14,315 nt of DNA from WJMB01 sp964581465 (GCA_964581465.1 CAZOOP010000058.1:1-14315); one strand, 5' to 3'. Shown: positions 6,746 to 13,235, counted from the first letter of the stretch. Translations and numbers: made by a program. Notes: a model not told the origin generated them from the sequence alone.

Positions 6746-7576
6746 GTGCCTTTCGATGATGAACAACGCGCCGTGCTCTGGAGTCTGGAACTCAATCGGC
6801 GTCGCCTGTTGGCCGAACGGCGCCGCCTAAGCGAGATACCGACCGAGCGCGAGGAGCTGGAGAGGCGTCGGCGACAATCGCAACAACGCGCGGAGGAACT
6901 GGCTGAGCGCAAACGGGAACTGGCCTTGAAGCAGCAGCAGTTGGAGCTGAAGGTGGAGGAGATCAAAAGCCGTCAGACCAAGCATCATGCCCAACTGCTC
7001 AACGCCGGTGACAACCGTGAATACGCCACGCTGCTGCGCGAGATCGACACCGAACAGAAACAGCAGAACGAGCTCGAGGATCGGATACTGGAGCTCATGG
7101 AGGAATTCGAGCGAACCGCCGACGAGTACGCAGCAATCCTGCAGAGCAAAGCCGCCGTCGATGACGAGGTGGAACGCCGACAAGGCGAACTCGAGGCGGA
7201 GGATCGTCAACTCCGGGCGGAACTGGAGAGCCATGAACGACTCAGCGTCGAGCTCCAGCAATCCCTGGATTCCAACACCCTGCGGTTGTACACCCGTTTG
7301 GACGGGCGGGGCGCCGGAGGCAACATCTGCTCGCTGGTCACCAATTACAAGTGCGGAGTCTGCGGCATGGAGGTCGCCACGCTGACCCTCTCCCGGGTCC
7401 GTTCCGGCGAGTTCCGCCAGTGCGATTCCTGCTCGGCGGTGCTGGTCGACGAGGAACAGGTCGCCGTCGCCCGCCGCATCGCCCGGGCGCGCGGGTATCT
7501 GACCGAAGCCGACGACCAGGCCGATGATGATGCATCGGAGACGGCGGCCGACGCTGGCAGGGAGAAACAGAGTTGA
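6746..7576 (+). CDS. Coiled-coil C4 zinc-ribbon protein (COG1579; CT398/HP0958-like)
   Basis: A 276-residue cytoplasmic protein. Residues about 8-180 form a long antiparallel coiled coil rich in Glu, Arg, Gln and Leu. It contains the conserved SRQTKHHAQLLNAGDNREYATLLREI segment, given here in two overlapping parts: SRQTKHHAQLLNAGD and NREYATLLREI. A C4 Zn ribbon follows: Cys203-x2-Cys206 (CGVCGMEV) and Cys226-x2-Cys229 (CDSCSAVLVDE). After the ribbon comes an acidic tail. GGGAG 5 bases before GTG 6746 sets the start. Characterised relatives are chaperone- or adaptor-like: H. pylori HP0958 stabilises sigma54 (RpoN) and affects flagellar biogenesis, and Chlamydia CT398 has been reported to bind RpoN. 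Whether this protein does the same is unknown, but sigma54-type elements occur in this window. Its stop overlaps the next gene's TTG start by 4 bp. Confidence 0.88.
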   Translation: MPFDDEQRAVLWSLELNRRRLLAERRRLSEIPTEREELERRRRQSQQRAEELAERKRELALKQQQLELKVEEIKSRQTKHHAQLLNAGDNREYATLLREIDTEQKQQNELEDRILELMEEFERTADEYAAILQSKAAVDDEVERRQGELEAEDRQLRAELESHERLSVELQQSLDSNTLRLYTRLDGRGAGGNICSLVTNYKCGVCGMEVATLTLSRVRSGEFRQCDSCSAVLVDEEQVAVARRIARARGYLTEADDQADDDASETAADAGREKQS

Positions 7577-8466
7577 ACGGCCCCGGCATCATCGTCCACG
7601 GCGGCGCCTGGAACATACCCGACGACCAGTGGCCCGCGCACCTGGCGGGTTGCCGCGTCGCCGCCTCCGCCGGCCACACTCTGCTGCGTGAGGGCGCGGA
7701 CGCCGTCGAGGCGGTAACCGCCGCCGTGCGAGTGCTGGAAGACGACCCGACCTTCGACGCCGGTCACGGGTCGGTGCTCAACCGCAACGGATATTGCGAA
7801 TTGGACGCCGCGGTGATGGAGGGCGCGGAGCTGCACCTTGGAGCGGTGGCGGCGGTTCGCCGACTGTCCAACCCCATCCTCGCCGCCCGCCTGGTGATGG
7901 ATCAGCGCCGTCACTGCCTGCTCGTCGGCGAGGGCGCCGAGCTATTCGCCCGGGAGAACGGCCTGGAGCTCTGCGATCCAGCGGAGTTGGTCATCGAGCG
8001 CGAGGCCGCCCTCTGGCGCCGACGCCGTCGGGAGGGCTTCAGCCTGGAGGATGAGTTCCAGCGCGGGGACACAGTGGGCGCGGTGGCCCTAGACACCCAC
8101 GGTAATCTGGCGGCGGCCAACTCCACCGGCGGCACCGGGTTCAAACATCCCGGTCGGGTCGGCGATTCCTGCCTGCCCGGCTGCGGACTCTACGCCGATA
8201 ACCGCTTCGGGTCCTGCTGCTGCACCGGCTGGGGGGAGCAGATCATGCGCCTTTCACTGGCCGCCCGGGTCGTTTTGGCCCTGCGCGCCGGTGTCGCCGC
8301 CGCCGATGCCGTCGATGACGCCTTGGAAGACCTGCGTCGGATGAAACGGGGACGCGGTGGAGTGATCGGCCTGACCACGGATGGCGAGATACTCTGCGGC
8401 TTCAATACCCCGAAGTTGGCCTGGCTGGCGATGGGTACGACGGGCGGCATCAGGGGGCCGGAGTAA
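7573..8466 (+). CDS. Isoaspartyl peptidase / L-asparaginase (Ntn-hydrolase, plant-type asparaginase family)
   Basis: Members cleave isoaspartyl dipeptides and asparagine and self-process before the catalytic Thr. The 297-residue frame opens with GPGIIVHGGAWNIP. It carries VEDDPTFDAGHGSVLN-type sequence (here VLEDDPTFDAGHGSVLN) and the processing site GDTVGAVALD, with the nucleophile at Thr167. Then follow NSTGGTGFKHPGRVGDS and the substrate pocket CTGWGEQIMR. The TTG start overlaps the upstream stop (TTGA), and AGGGAG lies about 8 bases before it. No in-frame ATG gives the conserved N terminus. No signal peptide is present, so it is cytoplasmic. The linker before Thr167 is short and highly charged. 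The Cys cluster SCCCTGWG is unusual to my eye but lies at the conserved position. No functional tie to the Zn-ribbon gene is known. Confidence 0.92.
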   Translation: MNGPGIIVHGGAWNIPDDQWPAHLAGCRVAASAGHTLLREGADAVEAVTAAVRVLEDDPTFDAGHGSVLNRNGYCELDAAVMEGAELHLGAVAAVRRLSNPILAARLVMDQRRHCLLVGEGAELFARENGLELCDPAELVIEREAALWRRRRREGFSLEDEFQRGDTVGAVALDTHGNLAAANSTGGTGFKHPGRVGDSCLPGCGLYADNRFGSCCCTGWGEQIMRLSLAARVVLALRAGVAAADAVDDALEDLRRMKRGRGGVIGLTTDGEILCGFNTPKLAWLAMGTTGGIRGPE

Positions 8467-8859
8467 CCGAGTCTACATAATTGAACGTCAATCTCAATTC
8501 TCCCAGCGACGGAATGGCTGAGTATCCCACTTATGCACTCTTCGGCTTTTCCTCCACCGGTTTTTCGTGATAATAGTTGTGGTTTCCCGGCATAACCTAT
8601 CCGATCGGCACTTTATGCCCGAATATCCTCTGAATATGGCCTGATAGGCCCAGATATGTTGCATAATCAAGCCATCGCACTAATCAGGGGCTTCCACCTA
8701 TCAATGCCACGCAGCCGGCCCACTCTTCACTCCATGAAAGCAGCATACCAGCAAAATTGACACGCATAGTCTCGTATTTTCTCCCAAATCCAGCGTGACA
8801 CCCCGCCTCGCCCCCCGACCAATACCAATACGGCAGGCTACGAATATCGAACCAACCCC
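8467..8859. other. AT-richer decayed spacer, no gene seen
   Basis: About 390 bp with stops in all frames and no terminator that I can support after the peptidase gene. Short imperfect hairpins occur (for example ggcataa/ttatgcc near 8590-8630). The stretch ccggtttttcgtgataatag near 8559-8578 resembles the right-end motif of the diverged repeats at 1246-1290 and 13558-13602. This spacer may hold another old fragment of the same family. Confidence 0.5.
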
Positions 8860-8888
8860 TTGACGTTCTGCGAGGTTGCTGGTATTAT
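8860..8888 (+). promoter_or_regulatory. Strong sigma70 promoter of the secreted-protein gene
   Basis: TTGACG (8860-8865), 17 bp, TATTAT (8883-8888), with an upstream TG (tggTATTAT) making an extended -10. The start would be near 8895, giving an 80-nt leader. Confidence 0.8.
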
Positions 8889-8901
8889 ACCTACTGAGTC
8901 A

Positions 8902-8930
8902 TCCATCGTGTGTTCTGTTTAAACGATGGA
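8902..8930 (+). other. 5'-leader hairpin of the secreted-protein mRNA
   Basis: tccatcgt (8902-8909) and acgatgga (8923-8930) form an 8-bp perfect stem with a 13-nt loop within about 10 nt of the predicted 5' end. A hairpin at that position commonly protects an mRNA from 5'-end-dependent decay. It could also be a regulator site. Confidence 0.5.
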
Positions 8931-8961
8931 CGATCCAAGAAGAACCTACGTCAACACCTCT

Positions 8962-8969
8962 AAAGGAGG
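8962..8969 (+). promoter_or_regulatory. Near-perfect Shine-Dalgarno (AAAGGAGG)
   Basis: AAAGGAGG lies 6 bases before ATG 8976. It is the strongest ribosome-binding site in the window and fixes this start. Confidence 0.9.
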
Positions 8970-8975
8970 AACCAC

Positions 8976-9611
8976 ATGAAGAAGCTCGTATTCTTGCTGG
9001 TCCTCGTCGCGATCGCTAGCTTCGCGGCGAACAGCGTCATGCACGAAGGCTCCATGCCGATCAACGCTCATCCCCAGCCGGCTGCTTTCAACGAGTTCTA
9101 CTGGGATGACGGCATCCTGGCCAATGGTTGGGCCTGGTACACCGGTGGTAACTACTGGGCCGTCCAGTTCGACGACACCCTCACCGGTGACATGGAAGGC
9201 CACATCAACCAGCTGGGCGCTGTGACCTACCCCGGTTGGCCCGAGAACACCTATGTCGGCGCCTACCTGCACATCTACGATGACATCGGCGACTATCCGG
9301 GCAGCAGCGTTGCCTATGAGTACATCGGCTTCACCGGCACCGGTGACTTCGAGTGGGTCGATGGCTTCGATCACGCTATCAGCACCGGCACCTTCTACAT
9401 CGCCTTCGAGCAGTACGGTAACTACCCCTCCGACAACCCCGATTCCATGGGTGTCGACGCCGCCTCCGGTACTCACAACTGGACCGGCTACCAGGGTGGT
9501 TGGGCCAACACCACCAGCTACGGTGACTTCATGCTTCGCTGCTACTGGGAAGAGGGTGGTAGTGCTGTTGTCGATTCTACCTGGGGCGCTGTCAAGGGCC
9601 TGTACGAGTAA
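8976..9611 (+). CDS. Small secreted aromatic-rich protein, family not recognised
   Basis: A 211-residue protein with a clear signal peptide (MKKLVFLLVLVAIASFAANS). The mature part is acidic and very rich in Trp, Tyr, Gly and Asp, with one Cys and few Lys or Arg, as in a beta-sandwich surface or extracellular domain. Typical stretches are WDDGILANGWAWYTGGNYWA, GAYLHIYDDIGDYPGSS and FYIAFEQYGNYPSDNPDS. The C terminus reads STWGAVKGLYE. I recall W-G-x-[IV]-K-x-[LMF] tails on exported proteins of some candidate phyla, but cannot verify that here. Codon use is noticeably uniform (GGT, GGC, TAC, AAC preferred). With the strong promoter, leader hairpin, ideal ribosome-binding site and clean terminator, it looks monocistronic and abundantly expressed. 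Candidate roles are a surface-layer, matrix or glycan-binding protein, but none is shown. Confidence 0.85.
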   Translation: MKKLVFLLVLVAIASFAANSVMHEGSMPINAHPQPAAFNEFYWDDGILANGWAWYTGGNYWAVQFDDTLTGDMEGHINQLGAVTYPGWPENTYVGAYLHIYDDIGDYPGSSVAYEYIGFTGTGDFEWVDGFDHAISTGTFYIAFEQYGNYPSDNPDSMGVDAASGTHNWTGYQGGWANTTSYGDFMLRCYWEEGGSAVVDSTWGAVKGLYE

Positions 9612-9640
9612 GCTGAACACCGCTTAACTCAAAGCAGTAA

Positions 9641-9670
9641 ACAAACGGGACGGTTTACCGTCCCGTTTGT
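9641..9670 (+). terminator. Rho-independent terminator of the secreted-protein gene
   Basis: A 13-bp perfect stem, acaaacgggacgg / ccgtcccgtttgt, with a 4-nt loop (ttta) lies 29 bases after the stop codon. The A/T-rich ends of the stem make it usable in both directions. Confidence 0.9.
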
Positions 9671-9998
9671 CATGCCCTCATCTTGCTCCCATTCCGCTCG
9701 AATCACGCCGATCGGTTTATCCCTAGGAAAGTATACCGTGTTCGGACCAAATCAAGCGGATAAAGAGAGGCTCGCCAAGCGATAGTCACCTTCTGGGTGC
9801 GTTGCGCTTTGATCCCGGCATCATCCGCCACCTTGTTGCCTGCTATTGAGGCACTTATGATTCGAGCAGCAACTGGATAGGAGTTAACAGCAAGCTACTA
9901 GCATAGTTATTTATCCACCGAACACACACCTTATAGCCGCCGCTTGTTACTTGTTATAGGTGACAGATACTTCAATCCACTCCGGGCGTAAACGAGTA
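9671..9998. other. AT-richer decayed spacer with degenerate repeat, no gene seen
   Basis: About 330 bp between the converging secreted-protein and lgt units, with no coding frame. From 9737 it seems to follow the spacer that begins at 630. After the shared 18-mer, tatgagg-rich sequence near 9848-9885 (ttgttgcctgctattgaggcactta; first 20 bases ttgttgcctgctattgaggc) resembles the stretch near 728-752, and taggagttaacagcaag (9879-9895) resembles taggggttagcggcaag. Most differences in the latter pair are G/A transitions. Confidence 0.45.
9731..9754 (+). repeat. Dispersed motif, copy 2 (gtataccgtgttcggacc + aaatca)
   Basis: Identical over 18 bp to 630-647. Its left part (gtat-x-ccgtgttcggacc) matches 13861-13878 with one change. 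It is the only copy that carries both flanks, linking the other two. Confidence 0.75.
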
Positions 9999-10020
9999 AA
10001 GCGGCGCATCGGCGCCGCTT
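9999..10020 (-). terminator. Terminator of lgt (minus strand)
   Basis: A 9-bp perfect stem, aagcggcgc / gcgccgctt, with a 4-nt loop. On the minus strand it follows the lgt stop by about 35 bases and runs into tttactcgttt. It is the natural end for the leftward lgt transcript. Confidence 0.75.
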
Positions 10021-10055
10021 AGCATAATCCTGGAATGGCTAAACGAAGGGCTTGC

Positions 10056-10922
10056 TCAGTCGCCCTCGTCGGCACCTGCACTGGTTCTGCCGAAGAGCAC
10101 CCGTCGGGGAGGATCGGTGTAAACCTCCCGGGCGGGGCGGGCCTGGGGCAGCAGCTTCCAGACCGCCAGGCCGATCAGCGCGAAGCCGACGATCACCGCC
10201 CACTGGTTGGTCGAGAGTCCCAGCCAGGTCACCTGGGGATCGGCGCGCAAGAAGTCCATCACGAAGCGGATCGCACCATAGCCCAGGCCGTAGACCAGGA
10301 AGGTCGTCCCCTGTCGACGCTTTTTGTAATTGCGTTCGACAATTAGTATCCCAATAAAAAGGGCGAGGTTCAGCCCACTCTCGATGAGCTGGGTCGGGAT
10401 CAGCGGGATGCCCTTGAGCCCGTTGACGCTGTCGGGGTGGGTGAAGGTAACCCCCCACCAGGCGTCGGTTGGCTTGCCCCAGCAACAGCCCGCGGCGAAG
10501 CAACCCTGACGACCCAGAGCCTGGGCCAGGGGCAGGCAGGCCGCCAGGGAGTCGGCGAAGCCCAGGAAGCCGGGTCCGCTCCGGCGTGTTGCCAGCCAGA
10601 GGGCCACGCCGCCGCCCAACACACCGCCGAAGACGCTGAAATAGGCTCGGCCGAAGAGGAAGCCCCCCGGATCGGCGCTGAACTCCTCGAAACGGGTGAA
10701 GATAGTCAGCAGCTTGGCCCCGATCAAACCGGCCAGGATGACGATGACCGCCAGGGTCAGGGTGTCGTCGGAGGGAACACCTAGCATCCGCTTGTTGCGA
10801 CGGATGAAGAGCGTCAGGGCGGCCAGGATGGCCGTCATGAACCAGACCCCGTACCAGTAGATGGTGAAGGTCTCACCGCCGGAGAAGGGAATGGGAATAT
10901 CGCGCAGGAAGACGGGGTACAC
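10056..10922 (-). CDS. lgt: Prolipoprotein diacylglyceryl transferase (Lgt), variant motif
   Basis: Lgt transfers diacylglycerol from phosphatidylglycerol to the lipobox Cys of prolipoproteins in the inner membrane. The 288-residue product begins VYPVFLRDIPIPFSGGETFTI-like (GTG start), then several hydrophobic helices. The catalytic-region motif GRQGCFAAGCCWGKPTD includes Arg138, which fits the essential Arg of the classical GRIGNFINGELWGR motif. Next are IPTQLIES (classical HPxQLYE) and YGLGYGAIRFVMDFLRAD near the C terminus. The GCFxxGCC form is a known-looking divergent variant. I chose GTG 10922 because the frame upstream runs into palindrome 2 and gives implausible sequence. A -10 element also sits at 10955-10960, leaving a leader of about 26 nt. 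An ATG at 10964 is in frame but lies upstream of that promoter. Confidence 0.88.
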   Translation of the reverse strand: MYPVFLRDIPIPFSGGETFTIYWYGVWFMTAILAALTLFIRRNKRMLGVPSDDTLTLAVIVILAGLIGAKLLTIFTRFEEFSADPGGFLFGRAYFSVFGGVLGGGVALWLATRRSGPGFLGFADSLAACLPLAQALGRQGCFAAGCCWGKPTDAWWGVTFTHPDSVNGLKGIPLIPTQLIESGLNLALFIGILIVERNYKKRRQGTTFLVYGLGYGAIRFVMDFLRADPQVTWLGLSTNQWAVIVGFALIGLAVWKLLPQARPAREVYTDPPRRVLFGRTSAGADEGD

Positions 10923-10954
10923 CGTTGACCGCCCGGGTTGAGGTTCGAGCCGCG

Positions 10955-10963
10955 ATTGTAGCA
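10955..10963 (-). promoter_or_regulatory. Extended -10 promoter element of lgt
   Basis: On the minus strand TGC-TACAAT (10963-10955) is an extended -10. The -35 region is poor, as is common for extended -10 promoters. The start would be near 10948. Confidence 0.45.
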
Positions 10964-11131
10964 TAAAGCGGCCTCGAAGGACCGCCCGGTTGCCACGGCG
11001 TCTCGGCTGGGTTAAAATAAAAAGGTTGAGGAGGTCAGTAGGCTGTACTTGCGAACAGTGCCCGACGCTGTAGGCGCCCTTCGCCGAACCGCCCGAGGAG
11101 AATCCCACATCCGCTTGCCTGGGCGGCGGCG

Positions 11132-11147
11132 TTGGCACATTTCTTGC
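11132..11147 (+). promoter_or_regulatory. Sigma54-type -24/-12 element, rightward (towards ybgC)
   Basis: TTGGCACATTTCTTGC with GG at 11134-11135 and GC at 11146-11147, spaced by 10, identical to the cores in palindrome 1. A start near 11159 would give a leader of about 185 nt for the thioesterase gene, similar to the distance at thyX. I see no good sigma70 promoter for this gene. Confidence 0.5.
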
Positions 11148-11190
11148 AGCAGGGCAAGGTAGCGTTAAGCGTTGACCAACGCGGAACTCC

Positions 11191-11206
11191 GCAAGAAGTG
11201 TGCCAA
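11191..11206 (-). promoter_or_regulatory. Sigma54-type -24/-12 element, leftward (towards lgt)
   Basis: TTGGCACACTTCTTGC on the minus strand has the correct GG-N10-GC layout and one change from the other cores. A start near 11180 would give lgt a second, longer leader of about 258 nt passing through the left arms. Confidence 0.45.
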
Positions 11207-11343
11207 CGCCGCCGCCCGAGCGGAACCGGTTTTTCGGGCGGTTCAGCGAAGGGCGCGCGGTGGCGCGACCGGAGAAACCGCTATTGCGAAGTGAAACAAC
11301 GCAGAGCCCTCCTTCTTCAGGAACAGGACGAAACGGAAACACC

Positions 11344-11754
11344 GTGGACAGACCCCGACTGAGCGTGAAGCACCGCGTCCTCTACGCCGAATGCGACCCC
11401 TTCGGCGTGGTCTACAACGTCAACTACCTGGTTTTCTTCGAGCACGCCCGTGTCGAGTTGATGCGCGCCCAGGGGCTTTCCTACCGCGAATTGAAAGAGC
11501 GCGGCTACGAGATGCCGATCATCGAGACCGGCGCCCGCTTCAAGAAGCCCGCCGATTACGACGACCTGATCACCATCACGGCGATCTGCGCCCGGCAGAC
11601 CCGCACGCGTCTCTTCATCGAGTACGAGGTGACCCGGGAGAGCAAGCTGCTGGCCACCGGTTTCACCAACCACGCTTTGGTGACCCGAGAGGGCGAGCTG
11701 CGCCGCTTTCCGGATTGGCTGGCCGAGGTCTTCGAGCGCCGACCTCAAACCTAG
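11344..11754 (+). CDS. ybgC: Acyl-CoA thioesterase, YbgC/4-hydroxybenzoyl-CoA thioesterase family
   Basis: A 136-residue hotdog-fold thioesterase that hydrolyses acyl-CoA, cytoplasmic. The active-site motif is AECDPFGVVYNVNYLVFFEH (Asp18, matching the D-x2-G-V-V-Y-x2-N-Y-L signature). Later come ARFKKPADYDDLITI and the strand sequence NHALVTREGELRRFPDWL. I chose GTG 11344 because the family normally starts within about 15 residues of this motif. The frame is open back to 11200, but that extension translates palindrome 2. A second GTG at 11365 is possible. The ribosome-binding site is weak (ggaaac). In many bacteria ybgC sits beside tol-pal genes; here it does not. The cysteine desulfurase gene follows 93 bp downstream on the same strand. 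The gene symbol rests on similarity only. Confidence 0.88.
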   Translation: MDRPRLSVKHRVLYAECDPFGVVYNVNYLVFFEHARVELMRAQGLSYRELKERGYEMPIIETGARFKKPADYDDLITITAICARQTRTRLFIEYEVTRESKLLATGFTNHALVTREGELRRFPDWLAEVFERRPQT

Positions 11755-11759
11755 GAACG

Positions 11760-11828
11760 GTGGTTTGCGGCGACCACGATTAAGTGATCCCGGCCCGGCA
11801 CGTCGTCGCGATCATCGACGCAAACCAC
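11760..11828 (+). other. Intercistronic stem-loop before the cysteine desulfurase gene
   Basis: gtggtttgcg (11760-11769) and cgcaaaccac (11819-11828) are perfect 10-bp complements. Inside them gcgaccacg (11770-11778) and cgtcgtcgc (11801-11809) pair at 8 of 9 positions. The structure begins 5 bases after the thioesterase stop and ends just before the next ribosome-binding site (AAAGGAAAG near 11831). There is no T run, so it is not an ordinary terminator. It may set mRNA stability or regulate the downstream genes. Confidence 0.55.
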
Positions 11829-11847
11829 GAAAAGGAAAGCCCGTCCA

Positions 11848-13005
11848 GTGAAAGACACCGTCTATCTCGACAACTCCGCGACAAGTTGGCCCAAGCCCTC
11901 GGGCGTGTACCGGGCCATGGCGGCCTTCATGGCGGAGTGCGGCGGTTCGGCGGGACGCAGCTCCCACCGGCGGGCCATCGAGGCCGGTTTGGAGATCTAC
12001 CGCGCCCGGGAGGCCGTGGCGGAACTGCTGGGCGTGGAGAAGCCCAACCGGGTGATCTTCGGACATAACGCGACCTGGGCGCTCAACCAGGCCATCGGTG
12101 GACTATTGCGTCCCGGTGATCGGGTGATCGCCGACCGTTCCAGCCACAACTCGGTGCGTCGGCCGCTGTTGGCCCTGGAGCGCGGCGCCGGGATCAGGAT
12201 CGACTGGTGGGCTCCGCCGTCGGCCGCCGAGCCCCTGGATCCCGCCGAGCTGGACGCCCTGCTCTCGAAGGAGCCGACGCGCCTGGTGACGGTCTGCCAC
12301 ATCTCCAACGTGCTGGGGACCATCGAGCCCCTGGCCGAGATCTGCGCCACGGCCCACCGGCACGGCGCCCTGGTCTTAGCCGACTGCGCCCAGTCCGCCG
12401 GATCCCTGCCCCTGGAGCTCGACGCCTGGGGCGTCGACTTCGCGGCCTTCACCGGGCACAAGAGCCTGCTAGGACCCCAGGGTACGGGGGGGTTGGTTAT
12501 CGGCCCCGACCTGACCCTGGAGCCGCTGATGCGCGGCGGCGGGGGGGACTCCCGCGCCGAGGATGTGCCGCCCGAGCTGCCCGAGGCCCTCGAGGCGGGG
12601 ACCTACAACGCCGTGGGCCTGGCCGGGCTGCGCGCCGGCATCGCCTGGATACATGAGCGCGGACTTGACACGCTCCTCGAACACAAGCGGAAACTGACCC
12701 GCCGGCTGCTGGAGCTTCTCGATGAAGCCAGCGCCGAGCTGCTGGGACCCCGGGACCCCGCCCTGCGCGGCGCCCTGGTCAGTTTCAACCTCCCCGGCTG
12801 GGAGGCCAACCAGCTCGCCGCGGTCCTCGAGGAGAACCACGGCGTCCAGACCCGCAGCGGCCTGCACTGCGCCCCCGGCGCCCACCACTTAGCGCTGACC
12901 ATGGACCGCGGAGCCGTGCGGGCCAGCGTCGGCCCCTTCAACACCGAGGAAGACCTCGAGGTCCTGGCCCGGGCCGTCGCCGCCGCCCGCCGGGAGACGC
13001 CGTGA
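11848..13005 (+). CDS. Cysteine desulfurase family protein (class V aminotransferase fold)
   Basis: A PLP enzyme of 385 residues expected to release sulfur or selenium from (seleno)cysteine. The opening TVYLDNSATSWPKPSGVYRA is typical of the 'cysteine desulfurase family protein' group (TIGR01977-like), not of housekeeping IscS. The PLP-binding residues are in ADCAQSAGSLPLE and FTGHKSLLGPQGTGG (Lys205 forms the internal aldimine, preceded by His204). The sulfur-accepting Cys341 lies in RSGLHCAPGAHH, the short-loop type of NifS/SufS-like group II enzymes. The GTG start has AAAGGAAAG about 10 bases upstream. It overlaps the DUF3343 gene by 4 bp (GTGA), implying a coupled enzyme and carrier pair. 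No iscU or suf genes are visible, so a specialised S/Se delivery role is more likely than general Fe-S assembly; this is inference. Confidence 0.92.
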   Translation: MKDTVYLDNSATSWPKPSGVYRAMAAFMAECGGSAGRSSHRRAIEAGLEIYRAREAVAELLGVEKPNRVIFGHNATWALNQAIGGLLRPGDRVIADRSSHNSVRRPLLALERGAGIRIDWWAPPSAAEPLDPAELDALLSKEPTRLVTVCHISNVLGTIEPLAEICATAHRHGALVLADCAQSAGSLPLELDAWGVDFAAFTGHKSLLGPQGTGGLVIGPDLTLEPLMRGGGGDSRAEDVPPELPEALEAGTYNAVGLAGLRAGIAWIHERGLDTLLEHKRKLTRRLLELLDEASAELLGPRDPALRGALVSFNLPGWEANQLAAVLEENHGVQTRSGLHCAPGAHHLALTMDRGAVRASVGPFNTEEDLEVLARAVAAARRETP

Positions 13006-13235
13006 GCGCCCCGCGCCTCTACTTCATCTTCAAGACCACCATGCACACCATCGCGGCCTTCCGCGAGTTGCAGGACAACGACGTCGACACCGAGCTGGTT
13101 CCCAATCCCCCCGGCATCCCCGACTGTGGCATCGCCCTGCGCCTACCCGCCGCCGACCGCTCCCGGGCCGAGAAGGTCCTTACCGCCGCCGAGATGCCCT
13201 GGAAGCGCATCACCCAGGAAGTGACCGACGGCTGA
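13002..13235 (+). CDS. DUF3343 protein (putative Se/S carrier-like)
   Basis: A 77-residue cytoplasmic protein. It has the DUF3343 pattern: a hydrophobic first strand with an F-K-T-T-x-H-T-I-A-A-F helix start (YFIFKTTMHTIAAFRELQ), then ELVPNPPGIPDCGIALRLP, which holds the conserved Cys42-Gly43, then a terminal helix and strand. The Pfam family is described as putative Se/S carrier-like. It often lies beside this type of cysteine desulfurase and other selenium-related genes. The GTG start overlaps the desulfurase stop, so production is probably coupled. Cys42 is the obvious candidate to receive a persulfide or selenide from Cys341 of the upstream enzyme, which is inference. Confidence 0.85.
   Translation: MSAPRLYFIFKTTMHTIAAFRELQDNDVDTELVPNPPGIPDCGIALRLPAADRSRAEKVLTAAEMPWKRITQEVTDG

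Larger units (their letters stand above)
11074..11256. repeat. Large nested palindrome 2, between divergent lgt and ybgC
   Basis: The inner arms are 11121-11147 and 11191-11217, pairing over 27 bp with one difference (a T·G wobble in RNA terms) around a 43-nt loop. The outer arms are 11074-11096 and 11234-11256, pairing over 23 bp with one difference. A short tccgct/agcgga pair lies between them. Each inner arm carries the TTGGCACA[T/C]TTCTTGC core pointing inwards, as in palindrome 1. The sequence actccgcaagaa in the right half is also shared. All other arm sequence differs from palindrome 1. No gene is encoded; frames crossing it simply mirror the repeat. Confidence 0.95.

Noticed and set aside
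10941..10951. tRNA T-loop-like ggttcgagcc
   Set aside because: No acceptor stem, anticodon arm or D-arm can be placed around it; it is the lgt leader.
10923..11342. N-terminal extension of the lgt frame on the minus strand
   Set aside because: It is open but translates palindrome 2 and the spacer, upstream of the -10 element. Lgt proteins start near the chosen GTG.
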